A stretch of 64,000 nt of DNA from Bicyclus anynana (Eukaryota > Arthropoda > Insecta > Lepidoptera > Nymphalidae). The position numbers and the translations under genes were made by a program. Shown here piece by piece: positions 46,601 to 54,495 of this stretch (its first letter is position 1; each line of letters begins with the position of its first letter). Under the pieces are notes generated by a model, which saw nothing but the letters and a program-made list of their open reading frames with translations, made no database searches and was not told where the DNA came from. Where the stretch lies: NCBI RefSeq assembly GCF_947172395.1, contig NC_069110.1, positions 4,774,001 to 4,838,000 on the forward strand. The letters are read 5' to 3'.

Positions 46601-46934
46601 ACCTTAATAAAATATATACGACACTGTTTTTACTACCAAAAACAATACATCGCAAAATTTGCGATGAGGTGTATGAAATTGAAGTGTGTTAAAACCAGAA
46701 TATTCGAAATAATTGAGAACACATTCGGTATTTTCACAAAGAGTCTCGAATATCATATTTAGTGACAGATAGAATATGTTAATTAATATTCATGTCGGCT
46801 TACCCTGCATTGAGTGATCTTTCGGCAGATTTGGCATACGACGAGTAGATAGGTGAATCTTGCAAAATTGGTTGCCAGTCGCTCTCCCTGGCCGACACCA
46901 CTCCTAGTGCCATACACAGCAATATACTTCGCAT
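28428..46934 (-). CDS. Gene 2: secreted pentraxin-domain protein, 551 aa, eight coding exons, complete
   Basis: Joined exons (5' to 3' on the minus strand): 46934-46804, 45630-45398, 35674-35554, 32022-31929, 30847-30754, 30184-29555, 29269-29091, 28601-28428. The total of 1656 bases is 552 codons with the stop, and every junction keeps frame with GT/AG introns. Residues 1-15 form a signal peptide. Residues about 85-245 resemble the pentraxin/laminin-G-like (concanavalin A-like) fold: FTLCMWTKF (Cys103), sequon NHT at 110-112, and WYHSCQSW (Cys167). Cys103-Cys167 would be the conserved pentraxin disulfide. The PS00289-type signature is incomplete (Gly where Ser/Thr is usual). A His-rich stretch (249-262), a Gln/Asn/Pro-rich region and dibasic clusters (412-421) follow, then a Cys-containing C-terminus. 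It is likely a secreted or haemolymph lectin-like protein; Drosophila b6 may be a relative, but I am not sure enough to name it. Confidence 0.9.
29091..29269 (-). CDS. Gene 2 exon 7: acidic C-terminal region
   Basis: Minus-strand acceptor TTTACAG and donor GTAAGC. Reads RKDKRGLVALSDGSIVDEAL then LSTDLLDETEDDVIF and on to NLPVQNMQRAN, phase 0 at its end. Acidic DETEDD and an LLDGLAGVVG segment are visible; no known domain recognised. Confidence 0.9.
29555..30184 (-). CDS. Gene 2 exon 6: end of pentraxin domain, His-rich and Q/N/P-rich region, dibasic clusters
   Basis: The largest exon (630 bases). QSGFIGEITMLQLYNVAL closes the pentraxin domain. A His-rich stretch follows (8 His in HRDHKHHHAHHFKHD), then a long Gln/Asn/Pro/Leu-rich low-complexity part, then KR, KKR and KR clusters at residues 412-421, which could be proprotein-convertase sites. 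Donor GTAATT is weaker than the others, but the split Gly codon with the next exon keeps the frame. Metal binding by the His stretch is inference only. Confidence 0.92.
30258..30490 (-). mobile_element. LINE 3' end inside gene 2 intron
   Basis: Minus strand reads TRKMLNVQVEGHNRGRPKM then RWLDCVKEDMRVKGVDDE before stops, a typical non-LTR ORF end, followed by CCCCACTTAAGTGGG (hairpin) and an ATG-rich tail. It lies about 75 bases upstream of gene 2 exon 6 and in the same orientation as that gene. Confidence 0.82.
30754..30847 (-). CDS. Gene 2 exon 5: pentraxin domain
   Basis: Minus-strand acceptor CTTGCAG and donor GTAAGT. Reads LVGHVIKGGGSIITGQEQSL then LYTKDGSEPIL plus one base. The Gly-rich turn followed by a GQ/EQ strand matches the G-x-x-x-LGQ-Q segment of pentraxins. 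It joins exon 6 as IL-K-QSGFIGEI. Confidence 0.92.
30935..31060 (+). mobile_element. Part of the AACCGACTTC foldback family
   Basis: GGATCCCATCATCAGATTCT, ATTACTATGGGACCAA and TTTTTTTGAAGTTGGTTA match 17100-17213. Confidence 0.65.
31665..31838 (-). mobile_element. Helitron-like element, family 1, truncated
   Basis: CTGACGCCGCGCGGTTTCAC and CCCGTAGAGATACGGGGATA match family 1 in the minus orientation. The terminal CTAG has become CTAC on the plus strand, and the 5' end is lost after the GCGTTCAAGCAAACAAAC block. Confidence 0.68.
31929..32022 (-). CDS. Gene 2 exon 4: pentraxin HxCxSW motif
   Basis: Minus-strand acceptor TTTACAG and donor GTAAGT. Reads TWYHSCQSWNGKTGEWQIWV then NAERVGRGFHNR. 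The HSCQSW motif is the hallmark of pentraxins, with the second conserved Cys; the residue two after Trp is Gly rather than Ser/Thr. WQIWVNAERV is the usual following strand. The exon leaves in phase 0. Confidence 0.95.
32155..32510 (-). repeat. LINE-like 3' end with (AATC)n/(TTTA)n tail
   Basis: CAATCAATCAATCAATTTAT near 32170 followed by TTGCAGATACATGCATTATA is the reverse of a LINE tail pattern common in Lepidoptera. The rest is AT-rich and non-coding. Confidence 0.4.
32591..32905 (+). mobile_element. tRNA-derived SINE, family A, full length
   Basis: GAGCCGTGATAGCCCAGTGG head, GTGGGTTCGAATCCGGCC B-box-like, CATTGGGCCAGCGTGGTGGA body, GAATATGGGTTGATGACGA tail. In gene 2 intron 3, antisense to the gene. 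Confidence 0.9.
33500..33690 (-). mobile_element. SINE family B, 3' half
   Basis: TTACAAGTTAGCCCTTGTCT, GATGCAATCTAAGATG, AATCGCTTGGCGGTACGTCT in order; reverse complement of 41880-42070. Confidence 0.75.
33964..34271 (+). mobile_element. tRNA-derived SINE, family A
   Basis: AGCCGTGATAGCTCAGTGGA head, GGGTTCGAATCCGGCCC B-box, body and TGATAATGATGATGATGA tail; a few bases missing near 34040. A short family B SINE fragment follows at 34400-34475. Confidence 0.85.
34853..34935 (+). mobile_element. tRNA-like SINE head, third type
   Basis: GCATTGGTTAGCTTCGAATC then AAGGTCCTGGGTTTGGGT resemble A- and B-box text of a tRNA-derived element. Only the head is recognisable. Confidence 0.4.
35193..35481 (-). 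mobile_element. tRNA-derived SINE, family A
   Basis: Starts with the reversed tail CATCATTATCAACCCATATT and ends with the reversed head GAGGTCATATCCACTGGGCT. It lies 73 bases downstream of gene 2 exon 3 (35554). Confidence 0.85.
35554..35674 (-). CDS. Gene 2 exon 3: pentraxin domain
   Basis: Minus-strand acceptor TTTGCAG and donor GTAAGT. Reads VGDSPKEISAMVSNTKEAS then YFSTAVHGQTYFRLNYPLKL to NT, entering in phase 1 and leaving in phase 2. It is less conserved than its neighbours but open in the only frame that joins exon 2 to exon 4. A Helitron-like element begins 20 bases upstream of this exon, inside the intron. Confidence 0.88.
35695..35890 (+). mobile_element. Helitron-like element, family 1, intact ends
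   Basis: TCTATACTAATATTATAAGC at the start; CGCGGGTGAAACCGCG hairpin, TGGCGTCAGCTAG at the end; A before and T after. 196 bp with no coding capacity. The best family 1 copy in the window, only 20 bases from gene 2 exon 3's acceptor. Confidence 0.85.
36240..36500. other. Unassigned G+C-richer intronic stretch
   Basis: Text such as GTGCGCGCACGATAAGTTAG and CCGCCAACCGCGCGTAGACT stands out from AT-rich flanks, after a 15-T run. No open splice-bounded frame on either strand and no second copy in the window. Confidence 0.35.
36925..37215 (+). repeat. Interspersed repeat family D, copy 1
   Basis: AAAATCGGTTGTCTGTAAAG, TTGCATTTTTCAAAAGAAA, TAATC-TCATAGACCAGAA and AATTATAAGACGTCACGTC recur in the same order at 63465-63715. 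Frames opened by it are not conserved between copies. Confidence 0.75.
38213..38279. repeat. 31-bp-stem hairpin
   Basis: TTTACGAATAGTTAACAAG... (38213-38243) pairs with 38249-38279 with one mismatch across a five-base loop TTGAT. Confidence 0.85.
38303..38645 (+). repeat. Interspersed repeat family C, copy 2
   Basis: Same order of landmarks as 19960-20287 (GCACGCACTAAAAATTACAA, TGACAGCAAACCCTTTCATT, GACCGGGAAGTGGGTCAAAT, CATACATAGTTACAAGTGAA). It directly follows the hairpin at 38213. Confidence 0.8.
39483..39600 (+). repeat. CCCTA-type repeat, copy 2
   Basis: CTAGCGGACCGGGTCAAGCT then TACCCTACTCCTACC units, as at 21038. Confidence 0.65.
39937..40918 (+). mobile_element. Composite Helitron-like unit with a 391-bp inverted repeat
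   Basis: The left edge CACACTAGTATTATAAAGGC resembles the family 2 Helitron 5' end; the right edge AAGTCGCGGGCGACCGCTAG is its 3' end. Inside, 39964-40354 is a large imperfect inverted repeat: GCGACTTAGTTAGT at one end and ACTAACTAAGTCGC at the other, with ACCTCGTAAATCACACTAAT / GTGTGATTTACGAGGT mid-arm. 40690-40870 is a TAGGGTAGGGG-type simple repeat. No coding capacity seen. Confidence 0.65.
41257..41490 (-). mobile_element. Helitron-like element, family 2, intact ends
   Basis: On the minus strand it starts TCACACTAATATTATAAAGG and ends GCGGGCGACCGCTAG, flanked by A and T. 234 bp, with the usual AAAGTAGCCT and CAAATCGATT inner text. No coding capacity. Confidence 0.83.
41771..42090 (+). 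mobile_element. tRNA-derived SINE, family B, full length
   Basis: Head CCGTAGCGCAGTGGTATGCG and CCTGGGTTCGATTCACGGC are tRNA A/B boxes 40 bases apart; body GTTACCACCCTACC-like, TAGCGTTTCGGTA; tail CAAGGGCTAATGTAAAGTAT. The second good copy is at 55838. Not a working tRNA gene because the acceptor arms do not pair. Confidence 0.85.
42095..43480. other. Gene 2 intron DNA, no exon found
   Basis: A minus-strand open frame at 42981-42706 is not splice-bounded and has no homology. TATTAT simple repeats near 42620. Confidence 0.4.
43481..43590 (-). mobile_element. Helitron-like element, family 2, 3' end only
   Basis: CTAGACGCCCGCGACTTCGT and CACAAAACCCGCGGGAACCA are the reverse complement of the family 2 3' end. 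Confidence 0.65.
43638..43915. repeat. Inverted repeat with CAATTG-rich centre
   Basis: Left arm TTTATTTATTTTGCTATATT...CCGCGAAAAGTCG...GACAACGTCACCCAGGT pairs with right arm ACCTGGGTGACGTTGTCGTC...CTTTTCGCGAAGG...AGCAAAATAAATAAATCAT. Between them is GCAATTGCAATTGCAATT. Ends were not resolved. Confidence 0.7.
44890..45165 (-). repeat. Interspersed repeat family C, copy 3
   Basis: Reverse complement of 20000-20230; carries TGACTAGCTAAGAAACGTCA and AGTCACGTGACTTAAATCCA. It sits 233 bases downstream of gene 2 exon 2 in the gene 2 direction. Confidence 0.8.
45398..45630 (-). CDS. Gene 2 exon 2: start of pentraxin domain
   Basis: Minus-strand acceptor TTTTCAG (complement 45631-45633) and donor GTAAGT. 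Reads PSLKILNRKPPYKQPGLLGT through VSMNQELFYQYVEYQTK to FTLCMWTKFHNHTEDHPLFS, ending in phase 1. FTLCMW and HPLFSYA are pentraxin landmarks (first conserved Cys, first strand pair). NHT is a likely N-glycosylation site. Confidence 0.93.
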
Positions 46935-46937
46935 TGT
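46804..46937 (-). CDS. Gene 2 exon 1 (coding): start codon and signal peptide
   Basis: Minus-strand acceptor GTTTCAG precedes ACA-ATG; the ATG is at 46934-46932. It reads MRSILLCMALGVVSA (hydrophobic signal peptide, likely cut after Ala15) then RESDWQPILQDSPIYSS to LNA, ending in phase 2 at 46804 before donor GTAAGC. The acceptor just three bases before the ATG shows that at least one non-coding 5' exon lies at higher coordinates; I could not place it. Confidence 0.88.
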
Positions 46938-47540
46938 CTGAAACAACATAACAATACATATACAAAAAAGTCAAATGTCTGCCTGTGATTTCAAAATAAG
47001 AGTTTTGTATTAAATACCGAAACATAAATAAGCGTTTCAAAAAATTCTGTGTCTGTCAGTCTGTTTGACTGGACTAATCTTTGGAACAGCTGAATCGACT
47101 TTAATGAGACCTTCACTGGAAGATAGAGAAAAAATTTTTGGTTCCCCCGGGGAATTTGTAAAAAAATACACGGGCGTCTGCTAATTAAAATAAAATTAAA
47201 AGTATTTGTAAAATTTAATATCTTAATTATTTCTGTAATACTTAGACCTCTGAAGGTAGGTAAATATTATAAAGTAGGTACAGAAAACAGTCGTAAAAAA
47301 AGTGTTTTATTATTACAATGAAACCAAAAGTATTAACATTAAGTCAATCATATAAATTCTGAATGCATTGAGGCCATTTATTAAATTGATATGTAATGTT
47401 AAGTTAATTGCACATTGTATTTTTCAGTAATAAGTTAATTGGTTAACGAGCGTACTTGGCCGGAATCGTACTTTGTCCGATTGTTTGATGTTTGAATTAC
47501 AATATCATCTTGAATTGATTTGAATAATCCATCTTTAGTG
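46935..47540. other. Region 5' of gene 2 coding start
   Basis: An acceptor ends at 46938, so this is an intron within the 5' UTR rather than the promoter. No UTR exon could be recognised. Confidence 0.4.
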
Positions 47541-47682
47541 TTATGTTAATTAAAGCCGTTTCTGAAATGTAAGTCTTTATGGTATAAATTGCTTGAATTA
47601 ATACATCACTAACTTGATACCGCCTTAAAACTGATCAGAAGGTAGCACATACGATGTTATTTTTAATTTTTTATGGTGGCTG
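47540..47682 (+). mobile_element. Right half of the AACCGACTTC foldback family
   Basis: GTTAATTAAAGCCGTTTCTG, TAATACATCACTAACTTGAT and CTGATCAGAAGGTAGCACAT match 16975-17100 and 61500-61660. Confidence 0.65.
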
Positions 47683-48051
47683 TTAAATTGTATAACTATT
47701 AATTAAGCAACAGTAAGAAATACAGCTGGTTAGTAGCAACTTTTAATGACCTCGTTATTCATACAAGTTGGGAGGAGGGTAGTTTATCAAAAGTTGTTAT
47801 TAACCATATTTTTTTTGTAACTTTTGATTAATTAATAGTTATACAACTTAACAACCACAATGCCCTACAATTTGCGTGGTACATTATCACGTTCCGATGC
47901 TCAGAATTTTTTATATCCTGGTAACTCAGTTAGCTACCAAAATCAAGAATTTTCGTAAATGAAAAAGTTGATCGTCTCAGCGATGCAGCTACTCACGAAA
48001 ATTAACTTGATAGTAAACAGTTGTACAAAATGTTCTACGGATCCCTGACTA
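47683..48051 (+). mobile_element. Left-truncated copy of the 782-1216 MITE
   Basis: GGTGGCTGTTAAATTGTATA through GGTAACTCAGTTAGCTACCA to TGTTCTACGGATCCCTGACTA. The right terminal repeat is present; the left one is replaced by the foldback fragment. Confidence 0.75.
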
Positions 48052-48059
48052 AGCCTTTT

Positions 48060-49010
48060 TAACATTTTAAAAAGACTGTTTTGTTCACTTCCCTAATTTC
48101 CTGACCGTTCTAGAAGCGAAGTAGATCGGTATAACTTTCATCGCTGAATCACTCCAACAAGCTCACTCCAAAAGTTTAGTGCAAGAGAAGTTTGATTATT
48201 AAATTTTAAAACCTACAAAAATCGGTTACACTTTTTGTAAAATTATTTTTTTTTCTGATTTAATACTTATTACTCGTATTTCCTGTTAGTTACCTGTGTT
48301 TTGGCGGACTAAGTCATTTTGTCTTGTAAATAAATATATGTATATGGTTTTAAAGCAAGTGGCATGGCTACCCAGCGTTTTTAGTATTATCCTGAATAAA
48401 ATATATACGCTTTTTATCACAACTTTACTATTGTTATTTCTGAAAGCCACCTTATCTTTGGTGAGGAGCATGGCTTGAAAAACTCAGCGTTTATGTAATA
48501 GTTCGTCATACTTCTAATACTACGTATAAAACGAAAATCTGCTAGCCGAATCACTAATTTGTATAAAACGAAAATCTACTAGCCTAATCATATTTAACAA
48601 CCTATTAAAATAAACAACAATTTAACTCAGAAATGTCGTGTACTGCATACAGTATATATATCATAATACTCACGAAGGGTTGTCAGTAAGCACCGGATGA
48701 CATTTGTTTCATAAAATCCCAATTTCTTATATATCAACTAACATACGTCTAATTTAGTGAATTGGCCGGCTGGCTATCACAGGCTATAGGCACCCTAATT
48801 GAGTTATAAACCTGTATAAACCTCCGCTTCTATTACATTACGTAGCAGAGTACTTGCGTGTGTGTTACATCATGTAGTTGGGCTAAGTTATATAGAGAAG
48901 ATAAGAAGCCGGTTAATTTTGTACTAACCATACCAGTTGTAATAATTATTTAAATTTTAAATCAATAATTTAAAAGTATTTAAATAATTATTTAAATTCA
49001 TAATTTTTAT
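48060..49010. other. Non-coding DNA, nothing recognised
   Basis: Overlapping opposite-strand open frames at 48286-48478 have no exon signals. The near duplicate text GTATAAAACGAAAATCT-CTAGCC appears at 48523 and 48560. Confidence 0.4.
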
Positions 49011-49014
49011 TTAT

Positions 49015-49059
<45 letters not shown>
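49015..49059. repeat. (ATC)15 microsatellite
   Basis: Fifteen uninterrupted ATC units, the tail of the antisense LINE fragment that follows. Confidence 0.97.
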
Positions 49060-49060
<1 letters not shown>

Positions 49061-49350
49061 ATATCAGCCAATGGACGTCCACTGTTGGACATAGGCCTGT
49101 TGCATGGACTTCCAAACAAAAGAAAGTCTCGAGCTGCCAGCATGATGTATTCGGTCCATCTAGTGGGGGGTCGACCAACACTGCGCTTTCCGGTGCGGGG
49201 TCGCCATTTCAGCACCTTGGGACCCCAACGTCCATCGACTCTTCGAACTATGTGGCCTGCCCATCGCCACTTCAGCTTCGCGACTCGCTGAGTTATGTCA
49301 GTAACTTTGGTTCGTTTGGTTTGACTTTGTGCCTTTTAATAAGGCCCATA
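49060..49350 (-). mobile_element. RTE-type LINE 3' ORF end
   Basis: Minus strand reads LKWRPRTGKRSVGRPPTRW then TEYIMLAARDF before decay, the conserved RT ORF C-terminal block, and ends in the (ATC)15 tail. The clearest coding remnant of this family in the window. Confidence 0.85.
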
Positions 49351-49468
49351 GTAAGCGACTAAGTCTCAGATCTGTAGGTACTGGCAACACGCACTGTTCG
49401 AAGACTTTCTTCTTCAGGCACTGAGGAATGTCGGACGAAAACATGTCGCAGAGTTTATTTATATAGAA

Positions 49469-49795
49469 CTAGCGGCTGCTCGCGACTTCGTCCGCGTGGA
49501 ATTTACTTTTTCTTACTTTTTTTACTTTTTTTTACTTTTACAAATCCCTCGGGATCCATGGATTTTTTCGGGATAAAAAGTAGCCTACGTGTAGTAAGCC
49601 TACGTGTTAATCCAGAGTAAAATCTATTTCCATTCCAAATTTCAGCCAAATGGTTTCTGTAGTCGCAGCGTAAAAGAGGAACAAACATACTTACACACTT
49701 ACACACTTTCACACTTTAGTTTGTGTGTAAACACAAACTTTCGCCTTTACAATATTAGTGTGTTAGTGTGATTCGCCTTTATAATATTAGTGTGA
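49469..49795 (-). mobile_element. Helitron-like element, family 2, with duplicated 5' end
   Basis: CTAGCGGCTGCTCGCGACTT at one side; at the other side, the 5' end TTTATAATATTAGTGTGA occurs twice (near 49755 and 49795) separated by about 40 bases. The doubled terminus suggests an end-duplication or a second insertion. Confidence 0.72.
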
Positions 49796-50347
49796 TAGTA
49801 TGATAACACATGCGAAATTATAAGAAGAGGGTGAAATAGGGGTTGACAGTGTACATCGATTTCCACGCGAACAAAGTCGCGGGCGTCCGCTAGTTTATAA
49901 TATAGTAGAGATTTATTTATGCGGCATCATTAGTAGACTTTTCCTTGCAAGACCAACTGTCCGGAACGCTATTCGCTCCATTTTTTAAACCTTTACTTTC
50001 GTTATCAATTGACCGGTTGTAAACTGGTTATGCGAATTAATACTCTGCAAAAAATGTTAAAGACATATTGGTCTAGGATCCGGCATAAGAAATATATACC
50101 CTCATCTGTTATTTATTAGTGATGAGGATCTTTAAATATTGTAGTAATGTGTCACTGTGAATATTTTCTATCATTTATTTCTTATCCTAAATAAATAACA
50201 GATGAATGTATATATTTTTTCGTCGGTTTCCGTACTATATGTCTACTTTCTTTTGACAAGATACTCTTCATCCCGGAAAAATTCATGGTTCCGGCGGGAT
50301 TTGTGAAAAACTGAATTCCACGCGGACGAAGTCGCGGGCGTCCGCTA
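49796..50347 (+). mobile_element. Two family 2 Helitron-like 3' ends in plus orientation
   Basis: CAAAGTCGCGGGCGTCCGCTAG-type ends finish at 49893 and 50347, each preceded by CCACGCG(G)A. Their 5' parts are eroded, and both face opposite to the copy at 49469. AAATAACAGATGA-like text occurs inverted at 50106-50120 and 50190-50205. Confidence 0.6.
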
Positions 50348-50754
50348 GTACAATATAATATAAAGTCCAATAATCATTTTACAAAACTATAACTTGAATC
50401 ATGAACGATATTTTATATTATAAAAAACTTCAGTCGCTTTTTAATCCTTTAGGGGTAGACTTTTGAAAAATCTTGAATGACATCAAATATTTTTAGTGAT
50501 TTTTAGTAGTACCGACACATAGAAATTTTTATAAATGTAATTTAAAAATGAAGGACTTTCCATACAAACCTTGAAACTATTTTTCGACAAAAAATATCCT
50601 TCTTCGTATCGTCTCAAACTGTACAAGTTTCATTAGAATTCATTCATTAGTTCCATGATGGGCGTGTGATGCCCGGTCAACATAAAACATGGACAGACAG
50701 ACAAACAGACAATGAATATAAAAATATATATTTTTTTGTTCTTTATAAGTATAC

Positions 50755-51115
50755 TATTTAATATAATTAGATGAAAATTCATACAGTTTTAGCGTCCTTA
50801 CATTAAATGTGACATTTTCAATAAATGAACTATAAACATAAACACACAAATAACAAAGATATAAGTAATTTTGTTTGAACGCCCATACAAACCTAACGAT
50901 CAGCGAGCCAACGACGTCACTAAATCGTGCCATTTTGTATGGAGCGTTTTTCAGGGATCCGCGGCAGCGCCGCAAATCAAATGACCCTTTAAATAACTGT
51001 AGCTCCGAAAGTAATGATTGCAGATACCCTGTTTACTTGATACTTTTACAAAATTGCTTTGCTATTAGTATACTCTTAATTTATATAGAATTTTAAAAAC
51101 TGTCATCATCCCTAT
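50755..51115 (+). repeat. Interspersed repeat family E, copy 1
   Basis: TTAGATGAAAATTCATACAG, TAACGATCAGCGAGCCAACG, TTTTTCAGGGATCC and CCGAAAGTAATGATTGCAGA. The diverged second copy is at 53405-53715; related text (with ACAGACAGACAAACAG) lies at 50480-50740. Confidence 0.72.
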
Positions 51116-51515
51116 TAATCGTGCCCGTGACAATACGAAGATAAAATATAGGCTATATAATCATGATTAAGCAAAGTATGATTGCGAGTCATTGAACTTA
51201 AAAACTGGTTTTCATATAATTAAGTATACTTATATCATTATATAAATAAATTATATAATGATATACAATTATAAGAAATATTATTATAATCAACTGTTGC
51301 GCTGCCCGTTCAGTAACAAAGCTAGAGAAAGTTAAATAAAGTAGGTGTATTGTCGAACACGGTTCAAATCTCATTAAAATTATTGTGTTATGAAATTACT
51401 TAGTAAAAAAACGAGCCTGGGCATTCCTCATTTTATGAAGGTGTGGCCTTCCAAAGTATTTTTTTTTTGTTGGAAAGTACCAATTTGCTACTTCATAAGA
51501 TTACGAAGCCTACTT

Positions 51516-51573
51516 TAAGTTTAGGTTAAATTTAAATTTACTAATTAGTAAATTTAAATTTAACCTAAACTTA
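51516..51573. repeat. Perfect 58-base palindrome
   Basis: TAAGTTTAGGTTAAATTTAA... reads the same on both strands around the centre between 51544 and 51545, with no unpaired loop. Unique in the window. Confidence 0.93.
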
Positions 51574-51715
51574 TAATATATTCTTATTATACTCAATCTT
51601 AATCTTTCACTAACAATTTATTATTTTAGGTCGCTTTGTTCACGTGATCTCCCATGCAGCACTGAACAGTACACTATCACTAGCCATTAAACATTAACTC
51701 AAAGTATGAGAATTA

Positions 51716-51870
51716 AAGTGTGACTTTTAAGAGATTAAATATCACGGGTCTCAAACGGTGTAGGAAAACATCGTGAGGAAATCTGCTTAACAGAGAATTC
51801 TCTTAATTCTCTGCGTGTGTGAAATCTGCCTAACTAAGACTAAGGCCTAACCCCTCTTCTAACTCTCGAT
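51716..51870 (+). mobile_element. SINE family A, 3' half
   Basis: GATTAAATATCACGGGTCTC, ACATCGTGAGGAAATCTGC and GCGTGTGTGAAATCTGCC; head lost. Confidence 0.7.
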
Positions 51871-52461
51871 CAAGTCATCGTTATTATCTTTCAGTGCGGT
51901 TTGATTTGAGAGCCCACTCGAGTATATTTTCAGACATTCTTCCCCATTTTCACCCCCCACAACTTTTAAAGGGCTCAACTGATTTTCATCAAACATATCT
52001 AAGAACATTCACAAATAAGTCACCTTTAATACAAAAAAAAAAACTAAATTGAAATCGCTTTATCCGACTGACAGACAGACAGATATACAAGTCAAACTTA
52101 TAATACTTCTGTTTTTGCGTCGGGGGCTTATGATCCCAGTATCACGTTCTATAGCTACTTAATATTAAAAATATTAGATTAGCAGATTTTACTAAATGTT
52201 GTTTTTCTATGGTTAAAATGCTTTTGTTGTTTAACAGCTCAACCTGAGAAGGGTTGATTGATTCACAGCCAAGATCCCTTTAAAAAATGAAAATTACGTA
52301 AGAATATTTTCTCTTAGAGTTTTACGGAATACTTGTAAGTCTACGTGAAAGCCTTTGTTACTTAGAAAATGGTTTTCTTAATTATCTGTCACTCGTTGGA
52401 CATCGTAAATGCAAGTTCAAAGGAATATTTTACTCATAAGTTTTCTTTGAACGCTTCAAAA

Positions 52462-52621
52462 GAATTTTCCTCACGAAGTTTTCCTTCACCGTTTGAGACA
52501 AGTGATATTTAATTTCTTCAAATGCAGACAATTGAAAATATTGGAGGTGCATACCCGGATCGAACCTACACCCTCCGGAATCGGAGGCAGAGGTCGTATC
52601 CACTGGGCTATCACGGCTCTA
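52462..52621 (-). mobile_element. SINE family A, 5' half
   Basis: Ends with reversed head GGTCGTATCCACTGGGCTAT and CGGCTCT; GGAGGTGCATACCCGGATCG within. The tail half is missing. Confidence 0.75.
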
Positions 52622-53404
52622 CAGGCTCTATCACTTATATAACTGCGTAAACTGGAAGAGAACGCACGCTAGTAATGGTACGAGTAATATGTCGTTGCAG
52701 TAAAGTTTGTCGGTCACAGGGCTGCTCACTAACGACCATATTTATAAACATGGATTAAGATTTAAACCTCAATTTTCTTTAAGGTAAAGCGGACTTAATG
52801 TCTCTACTATTTAAAGTTCACTTAATTTTGAAGAATATATCCGAAAATTATGTATTTAACGTAACAATTTCCCACCATAAAAACAACCACAATTCATATA
52901 GAATCTGAATTTTATCGTCTACATTTTATATACTACGACGACGTTCTACGGTTTCTACCGCGTAGTATGCTTTCCCATGGGAATACGGGGATATAATATA
53001 AGATATGACACTTGCAAATAACGTCGCTTTATTTCGAAAATAGATTTTTCAAAATTAAAATAATAATAAAAAATTTATATTTTTTGAATGAACGTTTTTG
53101 TGATAATTCAATAAAACCCTATATAACATGTATTAAATTATATGTATTCTTCTGTTATCTTAGTGTTTACGATACGTGACGCTTCACTTTTTTATGGCTC
53201 GATACTGATGTAAGTATTGTCCAAATATATTTCAAATAATCAAAACTGACTGCTGCAAAACGGGATGATGACTTGGTTGGAATATATTGATTTTTATGAG
53301 ACATTCGGGTAAATGAGGTCAATATTAACTAATTGATATTTAAAAAACAAAGATTGACTGGATGTTTGCAAAATAAATAAGACTATAATATTTCAAAATC
53401 TACT

Positions 53405-53715
53405 AAAAGTAATTAGATGAAAATTCATACATTTTTAGCTTCCTTACATTAATTGTGATATTTTTTAATATGTAAAATATAAACATCAACAAATACCAAA
53501 GATATTTGCAATTTTGTTTGAACGCTAATTCAAATTTAACGATCATTATGATCAACAACGTCATTATACGTGCCATTTTTTATGGGACGTTTTTCAGGGA
53601 CCCTTTAAATCTCTGTAGATCCGAAAGTAATGATCGTAGATATTATATTACTTTTAGAAAATTGCTTTACTACTAGCATACTCCTAATTGAAAAAAATCT
53701 GTCATCATCGCCATT
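53405..53715 (+). repeat. Interspersed repeat family E, copy 2
   Basis: Same order as 50755-51115 with the GGATCC...GCGGCAGCGCCGC part of copy 1 deleted. Confidence 0.72.
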
Positions 53716-53899
53716 TGTAATTTAATTATAAGCCTAAAGTTGTATGAGTAGCCCTGCCGAAACGATTAGCTTGCAATGAGGTACAGGTACGGTCGGTTAA
53801 ATACGATCGTAAGACACACATCCGTATCAGGGCGTATAACGCACTCTCCGCTCCACTGGCGGTTGACCGACATTGATTTTACAATGTCGACAATCCTAC

Positions 53900-54495
53900 A
53901 TTACGACATGACGGTGGATCAACACTTTCTAAGGACGTTGGTGACATAATAGATTCATAACCTATCGTTAGCTAAAATAAACTATACTTGTATGCACATA
54001 ATTATTTTATAAAAAAACAAAAAAAAAACATCTAAATCTCACGCTTACTAAAAAAACGAATTGATAGATGTGAGCATATTCCGTTTTCTCCGTTGTTTTT
54101 TTTAAATAATATAAAACCTCATTAACACATAATAGATAATATAGATTCATAACCTATCGTTAACTAAAATAAGTTAAACTTGTAAGGGTTAGTGTAAGCA
54201 CATAGTTATTTTATAAAAATCAAAACAAGATCATCTAAATCTCACGATTAACTTAAAAAGTCAAGCGTTATTTAAAAAAACAAACGAATTGATAGATGTG
54301 TGTTATGAGAGATATTTTGATAAAAAGAATTTTGATTTTACATTGTTGATAATCCTAAATTACGACATGACGGTGGATAACCACTTTCTAAGGACGTTGG
54401 TGACATAATAGAGAAAATGGATTCATAACCTATCGTTAGCTAAAATAAATTATACTCGTAAGGGTTAGTGTAAGCATATAATTATTTTATAAAAA
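53900..54495 (+). repeat. Diverged tandem repeat, about 2.5 units of roughly 230 bp
   Basis: TTACGACATGACGGTGGAT occurs at about 53902 and 54360; GATTCATAACCTATCGTTA at about 53950, 54144 and 54420; TTTTATAAAAAA near 54005, 54210 and 54488. Units differ by insertions, so the period is irregular. Confidence 0.72.
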
